Assembly (NCBI GenBank): GCA_015847255.1
Contig: JADLZK010007174.1
Coordinates: 186,001 to 250,000 of the forward strand
Origin: Hyparrhenia diplandra
Lineage: Eukaryota > Streptophyta > Magnoliopsida > Poales > Poaceae
Direction of reading: 5' to 3'
Length of the DNA: 64,000 nt
Position 1 is the first letter of the stretch; every line of letters starts with the position of its first letter. Under the pieces are notes generated by a model. That model had not been told where the DNA came from. It saw nothing but the letters and a program-made list of their open reading frames with translations, and made no database searches. Positions 11,204-21,721 of the stretch are shown one piece after another. Both the position numbers and the translations under genes were made by a program.

Positions 11204-12470
11204 TGGGACTTTACCTAATTAATATTATATATAATTTATAAGTATTATTAATCATACATCAAAGTAGGGAAATGTAAAATTCGCCCTGACGAAAAATATT
11301 TGAGATTTATATACTGCAGGAAATGTAAAATAATTCATGCCTCTTCCTGCCAAAAAAAAACCTTTTATTAAGGGTAGAAAAAGAATACCTTCATGTTGGC
11401 GTCAATATATCCTTTTCGAAGAACCAAGAGATTCCTCACTTCAATCTCTTAGCCTGTAAGCATATATAAACATCATCGACGATTCCCTCCTTTTCATTGC
11501 TACAAGTTGGGAGCTCGCTCGTTCACAATGCAAGGAAAAAAGAGAAATGGTGCCATAGACGCGACACGCCTGTCAACCACCTTTGTCGCGCAAGACTACT
11601 TTTACTTTTTAGTACATCCAGATCGCGCCACCGTTGAAGCCGGGTGATTCTTGTTTGTGTGCTTTTCGTGATGCTTCGGCTAATTTTTTTGGCTAAGATG
11701 TGCGACGTGTAAAAACTCTAACTTCCCTTAATAGAATACGTGCCAACGGTACGCTTTCGAAAAAAAAAATGGTTGATGGGTCCTCCGGCCGGGCCAGCCG
11801 GCCGGCCGACCGACTTGCAACTTTGCAAGTTGTTGCCACCTCCCAAGCTACATGCCAGGCCAGACGGGCCATTCGGGCTGGTTAACAAGGCCCCGCAGCA
11901 GGTCCCTTCTAATTACTTGGCCCACTTTGGCCCATGTACAATGTAAGGTGAACTGGTGATTTTTGTGAAGCGCCTTATGATCTCCAACAAGCGAACAAGA
12001 AAAAAAAATGTACTGAAAAATATATATAATGGGACTTTAACTAATTATTATTCATATAATTTATAAGTAGTATTAATCAGACATCAAATTAGGGAAAAGA
12101 AAATTTCGCTCTTACGGAAAATTATTTGAGATTTATATACTGCAGGAAACAGAAAATAATTCAATGCCTCTTCCGTTCTTGCCGCGTAAAAAAACCTTTA
12201 TTAAGGGTAGAAAAAGAATACCTTCATGTTGGCGTCAATATATCCTTTTCGAAGAACCAAGAGGTTCCTCACTTCAATCTCTTAGCCTTTTAAGCAATAT
12301 ATACAAACATCATCGACGATTCCCCTCCTTTTCGCTGCTGCAAGTTGGGAGCTCGCTCGTTCACAATGCAAGAAAAAGAGAAATGGTCGATGGGCCCTCC
12401 GGCCGGCCGGCCGACCGACTTGCAAGTTGCAAGCTACACGCCAGGCCAGCCGGGTTTCAGTTATTCCAGT
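11035..12470. repeat. Tandem direct repeat, unit about 0.8 kb, two copies
   Basis: Sequence from about 11035 (GACGGGCCATTC...) through 11560 recurs from about 11860 to 12390. Shared segments include TTGGCCCACTTT, GGTGAACTGGTGATTTTTGTGAAGC, TTGAGATTTATATACTGCAGG and GTTGGGAGCTCGCTCGTTCACAATGC. The second copy ends in a GC-rich stretch rich in CCGGCCGG, also present at 11775-11815. Reading frames inside (11700-11946, 12164-12539) are repeat-derived and not conserved as proteins. Confidence 0.75.
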
Positions 12471-13123
12471 GGTGAGGAAAATGAGTGTGATAAGCCAAGT
12501 TTCCCGGTGATTTCACCTGAATCTTTAAGGTTCGTTTGACTCAACATGCATGCAACTCTCAATCGTTAGCTTCTCAAAGTTGCAGAGAATTATAGTTGTA
12601 TATATTGTTCTGTGAATGGAGAAATGAGTATGATGGAGTGGATCATGTAAAACGTCAAATATGTTATGGATATATGGTCGGTGCGGGAAAAAAAACATCC
12701 TAAGGACAATTTGTGGAAAGGCAAATTTTTTACCGTTGATTTCTTGTATGGAAATGTGTGTCATTGTCCAATATCCAATGGTTCCACTTTGAGTGTGCTT
12801 GGTTGCCTGATGGAGGTTACATCTTATATCAATGATGCAGACTAAGTGAATCGTACTTTTAAATAGGTGTTTTGTAAGGTTGTATGAGAAAAAAGAAAAA
12901 AAAAATGTTTGGTTATCTACATGAGCCTAACATATATATATGAAAGCAAAGCGCCTGTAATCCACACAATGAGTCGTCTCCGATAGCTTATACGAATGCT
13001 TAGATTCTAGCTAATGGAAACGGCATCCAAACATGCCTTTGAATTGTTAGATTAGATTCTGGCTATAAGTGGAAATGACATCCAAACATAACTTTTTATG
13101 CTTGAGCGTTCGCCACTATCTTG
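12471..13123. other. Intergenic DNA, no gene seen
   Basis: AT-rich with no conserved frame and no recognisable element borders. Confidence 0.4.
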
Positions 13124-13125
13124 TA

Positions 13126-13395
13126 CTCCCTCTGTCCGGCAAAGGAAATAATCTGCACTATCGAGGCATAGCCATGGACCAAGCGAAAATTACGTTGTTT
13201 ACCCTAAGTCCCTATCTCCTAGGTGCAATGCGCACGCGCATCAAGGAGGCCTCACTCTCCCTGGTGTCTGGCCGAATGAATGTGAGATGCTGGATTTACA
13301 AGTAGCGTGTAAGTCTAGAACGCATGCCTAAATTTACATTTCTTTGAGAACACATCACTGTTCCTATAATTACATCCTTCGCCGGACGGAGGTAG
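13126..13395. mobile_element. Stowaway-type MITE, about 270 bp
   Basis: The left end CTCCCTCTGTCCGGCAAAGG and the right end (inverse of CTACCTCCGTCCGGCGAAGG) form terminal inverted repeats. TA dinucleotides flank both sides (13124-13125 and 13396-13397). The length and ends fit the Stowaway family common in grasses. Confidence 0.8.
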
Positions 13396-13397
13396 TA

Positions 13398-14150
13398 ACT
13401 TGCAAGGGTAATGTTGTTTTTTTTCCCCTAGGGGCATATGTCCCCATATGTACCTAAGGATGTATGTCCAATAGATTTATGTGTTCCACTTGCAAGGTGT
13501 AGTCATTTTTACTCACTTTGCAGTTTGCACATTTGATCGGAACTATATTATGGATGAAAATGGATGGCGACCATTTCTATTTTTTATGTTTTGATACCAT
13601 TTTCTATAGTATATGATATTGTTTTCAAATTTAGCTAAACATAAAAAATACCATTTTCAATTGGTTTAACATCCATTTTCAACCAGTTTTTTTATATTTT
13701 TTTAATTACTAAAACGTAGAAAATCCTGTACGGACTAAGTTTTCTATTTTGTAATACCGCTTATGAGCGTTTTCATACCTTCCTACATGTGCCACACTTT
13801 TTTTTAGTTGTGTCGATACAAGATATATAGCGAACATGTGAACATTTCATTTATATATTTACATCGTTGTTGAATCCTTGGGTTTTATTATTAGATAAGA
13901 AATCCACAATTTGGCAGGCCGATACATGCATTGCATAATTAAAAATATACTGTATAAATTGTTGATTTACTATAGTGATAACACTTTGTAGCTCCATTGG
14001 CGGCCTGAAAGAATTCGACAGTTGGTAAAAGCATAAACAAACACCAAACACAGTATCGATCTATTATGTGACGTATACCCTTCCAAACACATTGTTTGAT
14101 GCCAAATCCATATCGATTATGCGATCCTTCCAGATCAGATCAAGACACGT
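13398..14150. other. AT-rich intergenic DNA, no gene seen
   Basis: Long A/T-rich stretch. A partial self-similar pattern near 13560-13700 (repeats of CCATTTTC) hints at an old element, but its borders are not clear. Confidence 0.35.
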
Positions 14151-14151
14151 A

Positions 14152-14905
14152 AGAGAATCTTCACCGGTTTGGCATTTAGACTTGGCATTCTAAAATTTTG
14201 CCAAAATCCCTAAAAATATACTCTCCAACGGTTTGGCATTTGGCTCGGTAAAATTTGCCAAGTCGTCCATTCACCTGCCAATACGTGCAAATATGCGCAC
14301 TTCGCGAGTCCGCGCATACCTCCCCTCCGCCGGTTCGGTTTCACTCCCGCGCGCCTAGGAAAAGTCCGCTCGGCGTCCGTCCCTCCCCATCGTGATCAAT
14401 TTCTCTGTGGCGGACAGCTCCTGCTGTTGTGTTGGGTGTTGTCTTCGGTGACAATCATTGACTCGCTCCTGCAGTCCTGCTACAGATTGTTTGCATGCTC
14501 AAGTGCTGAATGCGAGACGATCATTCGTGCTGCAGTGCCGACAGGTTAAGCTGCTGATCGATTTCTCTTTCAGACTTGTTCTGTAAAATCGACAAATCGT
14601 GTGTTTCTATTTAACCTGCTACTAATCCATGTGCACTGTCAATCCGTGTTAATGAAATGAAAGCAGCGTGGATAGTAGCCTGACACTCGGTAGAATTTCA
14701 TCTCTCTATCAAATACAAGACCAGCTTGCGGGGAAAAAAAAAATACGGTAGTTATGTGTGGGTCCACAATTTGAGTTTTGCCAAGTACAAATTGCCAAAC
14801 CATTGGAGATAGGTTTTGATTTTACTTGGCAAACGTCTTCTAGACTTGGCAAATTGTAAATTTTGCCAAGTGCAAATTGCCAAACCGTTGGAGATGCTTG
14901 ACCGA
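14152..14905. mobile_element. Non-autonomous TIR DNA transposon with complex GGTTTGGCA/TTGCCAAG ends
   Basis: The left end (CACCGGTTTGGCATTTAGACTTGGCA and following) matches the inverse of the right end, which contains TTGCCAAGTGCAAATTGCC and AAACCGTTGGAGATGC. Additional copies of the same motif lie inside both ends (14222-14265 and 14775-14860), giving a nested foldback-like structure. The centre (about 14290-14560) is GC-richer and has no recognisable coding sequence. No transposase is present. Family and exact borders are uncertain. Confidence 0.5.
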
Positions 14906-15944
14906 TCCCAAATCTATGTCCAAACCAAGTCATGATTGTTGTGGGGAGATCAGGCGCTGCAAAACCATGGGGGTGGCATGCTCCCCACACTGCCCACTGC
15001 CAAAGCCATATAGCACCAAGAAAAAGTGGATCTCAAAACATATATGCAGTGTGGAAAAAATATATAGAAAGAAGTCCTTTCCATGGGTTGAGGATGGGAA
15101 GAAGGCGGCGGGTGTTTGACGCTGGAAAAAGGCGCAAGATGGAAATAACCCGGGAAAATCCGTGTTGTGCCAATGCCATGGCAAAACCATCCGTGGTCAT
15201 CATGCCTCCAAATCAACAACAAGATCGATGGCACCGGATCCAAACATTTTACTAGCACATTCGGATACGTCGCCGCCCATCTTTGAGCTCGTGTACCGCC
15301 TTCGGCCAGCGCGTGCTATCATCTTGATTTGTGGGCGACACGGCTGAAAACCATAAAACTGTCAAGGAAAGATTACGCTGACTGGAGCGTGCCTAGGCGC
15401 ATCATCTCTTTTCTGCCGCATTCAGAGACATAAAACGGTGAGGCCAATTTCGACATAGATGCAGCGTTAGCATCAACGGCACAAAAGATGTGTCTCTTCC
15501 CCGGCCGAGATGACGACGATTGGAAAACACAGTGATGTCACAAAACTAACCCAAAATCCACTCAGGTAAGAAAAGCAGCAGCATCATATCCAGCTGCTGC
15601 AAGCTAAAACACGAGCAAGCAAAGCAGCAGAAAAGAAAGGCAGCGATGCCAAGGAAGAAGATGCTGCTGCTGGTCCCTGGTGGCATCCATTCCATCTGCC
15701 GGTGTACGAAGTACCCAATTAACAGGCAAGCGCGGTCAACTGCAGGCCAACCAGGTAGCGTGAGTCTTACCCGCCCACAACCACCGAAAGTGCTCCCCAC
15801 TTCGTTCTTCTCACGCCAACCCCACCTATAACTTTCCTCACTCACCTCCACTTCCTCCGACAAAGCTAAGCAATCGATCGCCGGCCGGCCTTCTCGATCC
15901 CTTCGTTCACTCTCCTGCACGTACACTCCTTCACGCACACATCC
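14906..15944. other. Upstream region of the DUF761 gene
   Basis: No conserved protein. Overlapping frames on both strands at 14930-15350 and 15546-15938 are not supported by any domain. The final 100 bases before 15945 are C/T-rich, as is common for grass 5' UTRs. Confidence 0.4.
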
Positions 15945-16741
15945 ATGTCTATGTCTTGCTTCGGCGCCATGCCGACGACGGACGCCTACTACTACTCGTC
16001 GTCGGGGCGCCCGGGTGGTGGCGGCAGGAGGCCGTGGCGCTGGTGGCGCGCCAAGTGCGTCGGCATAGCCGCGGCCGTCGGGTCCAGGCTCCGGAAGTCT
16101 GTCATCAGGGGCGTCGACGGCGGCCGCCGCCGTCGGCGCACGTCGTCGTCATCCGTGCACTACTCGCAGAACGGGTGGTGCTACCACCACCGAAGCTTCG
16201 CGCCAGTCTACGTCGATGAGCTCTACAACCACCACCACCACCACCACCTGCAGCAGCAGCAGCAGCCAGCAGCAACCAACAAGGCCCTCCGCGGCGTCGT
16301 GCATCAGCAGCATCAGCCGAGCACGAGCACGAGCACCAGCGCCCGCGACGACAAGTTGGCAACAACAACGGCAGCTGCAGCACACGCGCACGCCGCCGCC
16401 GGTGTCGCGGCCACCAAGGTCGTCGCCGCACGCGTGGGCGCCGCGGATGATGATGCCACCAGTCGTATGCCTGCCGTCGGTGGCGGGAGCGGCGGCAAGC
16501 ATCAGCAGCAGCAGCAGCATGCGCGTGCCATGGCTGCTGCGGCGGGCGTCGGCGTCAGCGCGATGAGGAACGTGCTGCTGCGGAGTCCCGGTAGAGGCGG
16601 AGGCGTGCTCGGGGTGGTGAAGGGGATGGGGAGGTGGACCTCAGAGCCGAGCTCTTCATTCGCAAGTTCAGGGAGGACATGCGGCTGCAGAGCCAGCGCT
16701 CTGCTGAGGAGTTCCAGGCCATGCTCGCAAGAGGCCTATGA
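15945..16741 (+). CDS. DUF761-domain protein with low-complexity middle; one apparent frameshift
   Basis: Small plant-specific protein of unknown biochemical role from the DUF761 (cotton-fibre-protein-like) family. The start ATGTCTATGTCTTGC opens a basic N-terminal part (RPWRWWRAKCVGIAAAVGSR). A low-complexity region with His and Gln runs and Ala-rich stretches follows (about residues 90-200). The DUF761 signature lies at 16629-16741 but in the next frame: VDLRAELFIRKF, then FREDMRLQSQRS and FQAMLARGL, followed by TGA at 16739-16741. A one-base shortage in the G run at 16627-16631 explains the shift; uncorrected, the frame runs on to 16781 with unrelated residues. No intron is needed. Confidence 0.75.
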
Positions 16742-17699
16742 CATGAACGTGACGACATCCTTCTTAATTTATCTAGAATAGCATATCATAGGGGATTGGT
16801 TGAAGGTGTGAAGCTAGTTTGGATTTGTGATTTGGTAATTCAGTAAAAAGAAGATTTAGGCCTTAGATTAGTAGATCGATGATCATTCATGGTGTACGTG
16901 TGTGCAAATGTATACTCTGATAGTTGTGGCTTTGGTTGAGAGGTTGGTTTTCTTCGTTTCTATAGATGATGTACATACAGGATTGTTCCGTTCCATTCAT
17001 GGGTGGGTGGCGTTGCTTGTAATAAGAAGTGTACATATTTGTCTGATGTTCGTCACCAGGAAACTCAAGAGAAAAACAAAAAAGATGTAAATGAATTTGT
17101 ATATATATTTATGTATCCATGTCCACAGGTTGATTAGATTTAGATTATACAATTGTTCGGGCTTTGATGCCAAATGGAATTGACAAAGGCACTTGTCTCG
17201 CACTGCTAACTTATCAGGTGAAACCTGGTAGCTCAGTAGTTCTATCCAATATTCGATAGATTTGCTTACCAACAAAACAACAAATATGGATAAGCCGAGC
17301 ACTGCCAACTACTGCAGCTATCAGCAGCAGCAGCAGCCGAGCAGCAGAAGAAACACACAGAACTCATGCACACGTACTCAATGAGTGCTATACCCTATAT
17401 ACACCTCGTCAACTGCTCCTCATGAACTCAAATTTTGGCAGCTCACAAATAGGAATGCCATTCGTTTTGAACATCAATGGCCATAAATACCAAAACTATG
17501 GAAGCAAGGACTCTGATATCAGAAATTGTAGCATTATACATTTTCAACACACAGCTTGTAAAAAGTGTAAGGTTTTACATTCTACTACATCACAGCACCA
17601 CCCTGGTTCGACAGGCATAGCCATCTTACAATTACACAACATCGCTGCATGGCAGGGTGCTACCAATGTGATACAGCAGCGCAAACATTTACCCCACAC
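16742..17699. other. Convergent intergenic region: 3' flanks of the DUF761 gene and SLU7
   Basis: No conserved coding sequence. Both neighbouring genes end here (plus-strand stop at 16741, minus-strand stop at 17700-17702), so the interval should hold both 3' UTRs. A short CAG-repeat stretch lies near 17317-17350. Confidence 0.45.
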
Positions 17700-20600
17700 T
17701 TACTTGAGAAAATCTCTCATAGGATCGTCGTGATGAATCTTCGTCATACGGTAGGCCTCCATGTCTTCTACAGTAACCTGATCGTTAAAATGCACATTAT
17801 ACTTCCTCTTCTTCTCATCCTCTCCTCTTTCGCCCCTTTGCTTTTCTCCTACAGGATTAAAAACCACGCTTCAGCATCTACAATAGGGGAAATTATGAAT
17901 AAAAAAAAATACTAAACGCCAAAAGACACTAACCTTCTTTTAGAGATTCCGCCGAGCTTCTTCGGATCAAGAACAAGATCATCAGGCACATCAGTTCCCC
18001 AAGTGGCTAATCGCTTTTCTTCATGTTCTACAGGTTCATCTGCATAGAACAATTTTAAGTTAATGCAATGCATAATGGTGCTTTTGCGCATGGGTAATTA
18101 AATCGAAAGTGGCATGGCATCTCATTCAAACAAATTTGTTCATAAACAAAAAGCAAATTGCACCTAGCTATATTTGCATCTCATTGTCTGTTTCAACTTG
18201 TACCTTGATGAAAGAAGCCAGCATGAAAGTATGAAACTAACAAGACCTGAGACCTCACACTAAGTTTAACAATACACTGTTCACATAATTAGGACAATAG
18301 TTAACTGGTGGCAAAGAAAACTGGCACTTAGGTGTGATGTCATGCTTGATAAAAAGCTAGCACCAATTATGATTTTATCAATGGCTAGTGCGAATTTTTG
18401 AACAGGTAAAGGTTTACTCAACGGCATCAATTATCCTGCACCCAATGCAAGTTGTCCAGATGCAAATGAATAAATAGAAGTATTTTCTGAACAAAATACC
18501 TTCTGCGGCCTCCTTTTGGGCCATATTGGCCTTCATGAGATCTGCTGATGCCTCAGCAGCTTCTATTCCAGCTTGGCCTGTGCAGTAACTATTCTTGATA
18601 GTCTGCTTGCAGCACTTGTAGCCCCATTGATGATCTTTCCACCATGAACCCCACACACTCGTGTGATTATTAATGAATACATCCTCTTCGTGATTTGCTC
18701 TTCGAAGAGATACATCCTGCAGATATAAATTATGGTTACTCATTACTATTTAGCACTCATGATCATACCAAGCATGGAAATAATACCAACAGTCCAATAA
18801 TTAGACTAGATTGGTGGCATTCAGTCTAAAGCCACAGACTAACCATTCATTCAAAGTGAAAGAGGATACAGTTCTTAGTATTTTTTAATTGCCTGCAAAC
18901 ATAAATTAACTTCGCGATCTTTTGCATGCGCCCTAGTGTGTGGTAACTAGGGAGTACATTTGCTGAACCATGATCACAAATCTTTCTGGGTTTGATCTTC
19001 TTTATGGCCCTTGTTGGGTTTGATCTCTAGCCTATCCCAACATACAAAGCAAAGGCAAAAAAAAAAAAAAAAAAAAAAAAAACCAATATTATGACTAGCC
19101 CCTGTAGCAGTCCAAGTTCCAAGTTTTTTTATTTTTTTGACAACAGTCCAAGTTCCAAGTTAAATTGCAAGAACCCCACAAAATGCACATGTGTTTGTGG
19201 AGGCTAGAGTAGGTACTACTTTATTTATTCACATATTTCAGATTCTTTTCATCATATCTAATTGCTAAAATGCCTCTGTAAATATGACTCCTAAAGAAGC
19301 TAAGCTTATCGTCATATCTGATGTTGTAACATGTGGAAAAAAATTAGCTAGAAAAGCCCTATCAAACACAAAAAATATACATAATCTGGCAATAAGAAGC
19401 AGGAAGAGTTATAAAAACAACAGGAGACCAGAAAGTTGACACTTGACAGGCATAATTAACAACACTCTATTTTTACCAACCTGTCCTTTTGATTATCCCG
19501 ACCAGTACGGTCATACTCAATCTCTCTCTCACTTTGCCCAAGCAGCAGCTCCGGGAATTGCATCTTCTGATGCAGCATTGCCATACTTTTCCATAATTTT
19601 ATCCTTATGTTCAGATTTCAACATTTCTTTCTTGATCTTGAAACTCTTGTACAGTAGTTCTGCTTTGAGATGGGGCTGCTTGCATATGGATATCCTGACC
19701 CTTTTCAAAAGCTTCCCAAGCATGGATATTGAGTTGCTTGAACTCCAGAGCTTGACCACTAAGACGATTTTGGTTGTCACCCTGCACCATAATATCACAT
19801 CAGAAAATAGAATCCAAGAGGCTTGAGAACAGAGGGTTTTCACATTTAAAATCGTGTACAGTATTAAAGTCATATGCCGCCAGTTACTTACCACATAGAA
19901 CTTATCATTTGATCCAAGATCTGGCAAGGGGTCTTCCCTCATGGAGCTGGTTTTCGGATCATAATATGCAGAGTTGACATCGAGATTCAAAAGATATTTT
20001 GCAGTGTCTTCTCTGATACGCAAGTTCCTGCAGAGACAAAAAAAATTACCATCAGCGTTTAAATTGGTTGCTGACAAATCTTCGACGCAGGAACCCTAGT
20101 ACTAGAAGGAACATGATTTATTTTCTGAATGGTAGTGCAGTACATACCTAACAGTACCGGTGCTTCCACCACCGGTTGTGCGCACACGCTTCTCTACCTT
20201 AGCAAAATCCATCTGGGCACTCTCATCAACTTTGGCCTCATCTATCCTTAGGCCATCTTCTTCATCATCTTCACTACCCACATTCTCATCATCCTTCTCA
20301 GTATCCTTCTCCTCTAGTTTCTTGAGCTGCTGCTCTTTCAGATACTTTTTCCTAGCCTCTTCTCTAGCTTCATAGTCAGCGATAACACGAGTGTAGGTCG
20401 ATGGGTCATAACCATTCCAGCGATCACGCTTTCCATCATAGTCCAGCTCAAATGATTCAACTTTCTCATCAGGTGCTATATTGACATTTGTCCATTTAGC
20501 TCCCACGCTTCGAGGCCGCTCCATGCAAGACTTCTTGTCATGAGTCATTGCTCCACAGCTAAAACATAAGGAAAACGTTTGTTAGCAAATGTACAGATAA

Positions 20601-21423
20601 TATATTCATGCATATAGGCTGCTAAATGGACTAAAAACTCTAAAACTTAGACGCCAACTGCAAACTAGAACCAACAAGGCGATGTCATACTAACAAGGAA
20701 TATGTACATGATGAGCAAGGCCTCGAAAGAAATATGGCGAAACAAACACCACTTACTTTTCGCAAGCGCCTTTCCTATACTTGTTGGCCTGGAAGAGCTT
20801 TGCACCCCTATCATACCACGACTTGGTGTAGTTCGGATCTGACTTCCACTTCCGTTGATGTTTCAAACTCTGAATTCATAAAACCATCAAGGAGTCAGCC
20901 CTCTAACCATCCAGATCCTCATTCACAGCTTCAGGCAACACCACGCTAAATAGTGGGAGCAATGACTTACCGGCTTCTCAGCATTAAGATACCATGGGGC
21001 CGAGGACATATACTGGGGGATATGGGGATTGATCTCGTTTCCATCCTCGTCGACCTCCGCAGGCGCTAGCCCCGCCTTACGCGCCTCCTCGAGCTCGAGC
21101 TGCTTCCGGTGATCCTCCCGTGACTTGAAAGTCACTGCCACAAACGGTACAAGGCATCATAAGTCGCTAATCCAAATCAAAACAGCAGTAAAAATCCCCA
21201 AAAATTCGCGGGTCACAAGCACCCACAGAAGCGCCGATACCCAAATTAGGCAGGACACCAGGTACGCCGCCCCCGAACAAACCCTAATTCGCGTCGAATC
21301 GGGGAGAAACCCTAATAACCGCCGCCCAGGGCAACGGATCGATTCACACGGTTTTGGGAGGATCGAATCGAACCCACGGAGGGAGGGTTACGTGATGCTC
21401 TACTCACCTGAAGCGGTCGCCAT
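17700..21423 (-). CDS. SLU7: Pre-mRNA-splicing factor SLU7 (second-step splicing factor)
   Basis: Nuclear spliceosome protein needed for 3' splice-site selection in the second step of splicing. Nine exons fit on the minus strand: 21408-21423, 20971-21134, 20757-20869, 20148-20558, 19892-20027, 19481-19781, 18500-18716, 17934-18039 and 17700-17848, all with GT..AG introns. Family hallmarks: N-terminal FKSREDHRKQLELEEARK, the CCHC zinc knuckle CENCGAMTHDKKSC split across the exon 3/4 junction, an acidic stretch, TGTVRNLRIREDTAKYLLNL, and VFINNHTSVWGSWWKDHQWG. One- or two-base indels break the frame at 19674-19676 (extra base), about 19550 (two short), about 19485-19500 (two extra), about 17944 (one extra) and about 17820 (G missing). 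Conserved residues continue in another frame after each. Since the gene is normally essential, error is likelier than decay. Confidence 0.93.
19058..19082. repeat. Poly(A) tract inside an SLU7 intron
   Basis: Uninterrupted run of about 25 A within the intron between exons 6 and 7 (minus-strand gene). No retroelement body could be identified beside it. Confidence 0.8.
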
Positions 21424-21721
21424 GGCGTCCTCTCCTCTTTCACCCCGCTCTCCTTCCCCTTCTCCTCGCCGGCTCGACTCGACGGCGGCGCTGCGGTTCG
21501 ACGGCGAACGGCGGCGAAATAACGAGAGGAGGAAGATAAGTACGGAACGAATTGCCCTTTCTACGTGACTGGGTTCTCTTTGGGAGCCCGACACCGCCTC
21601 TGTTTCATGGGCTTTATGGGCCCAGTGTCTCCCATGGATAAAATAAGGCCCATTATTGGCCCAGTTATGGCCCAAGGCACCTTAGCCACCTTCCACGGCG
21701 ATCCACCCAGATAGACCCTCA
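21424..21721. promoter_or_regulatory. Shared head-to-head promoter of SLU7 and the CPP1-like gene
   Basis: The two start codons point away from each other and are only 298 bp apart, so one short GC-rich segment must hold both 5' UTRs and core promoters. GGCCCA/TGGGCC motifs (site II-like elements common upstream of plant housekeeping genes) occur several times at about 21605-21675. Bidirectional activity is inferred from geometry. Confidence 0.6.

Noticed and set aside
16105..16566. Repeat-rich frames on both strands within the DUF761 gene (Gln, His and Ala runs)
   Set aside because: They are products of trinucleotide repeats in alternative frames. Only the plus-strand frame from 15945 leads to the conserved DUF761 end.
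19443..19826. Plus-strand frame opposite SLU7 exon 6
   Set aside because: Shadow of the SLU7 exon; the minus strand carries the conserved residues even though it is broken by indels.
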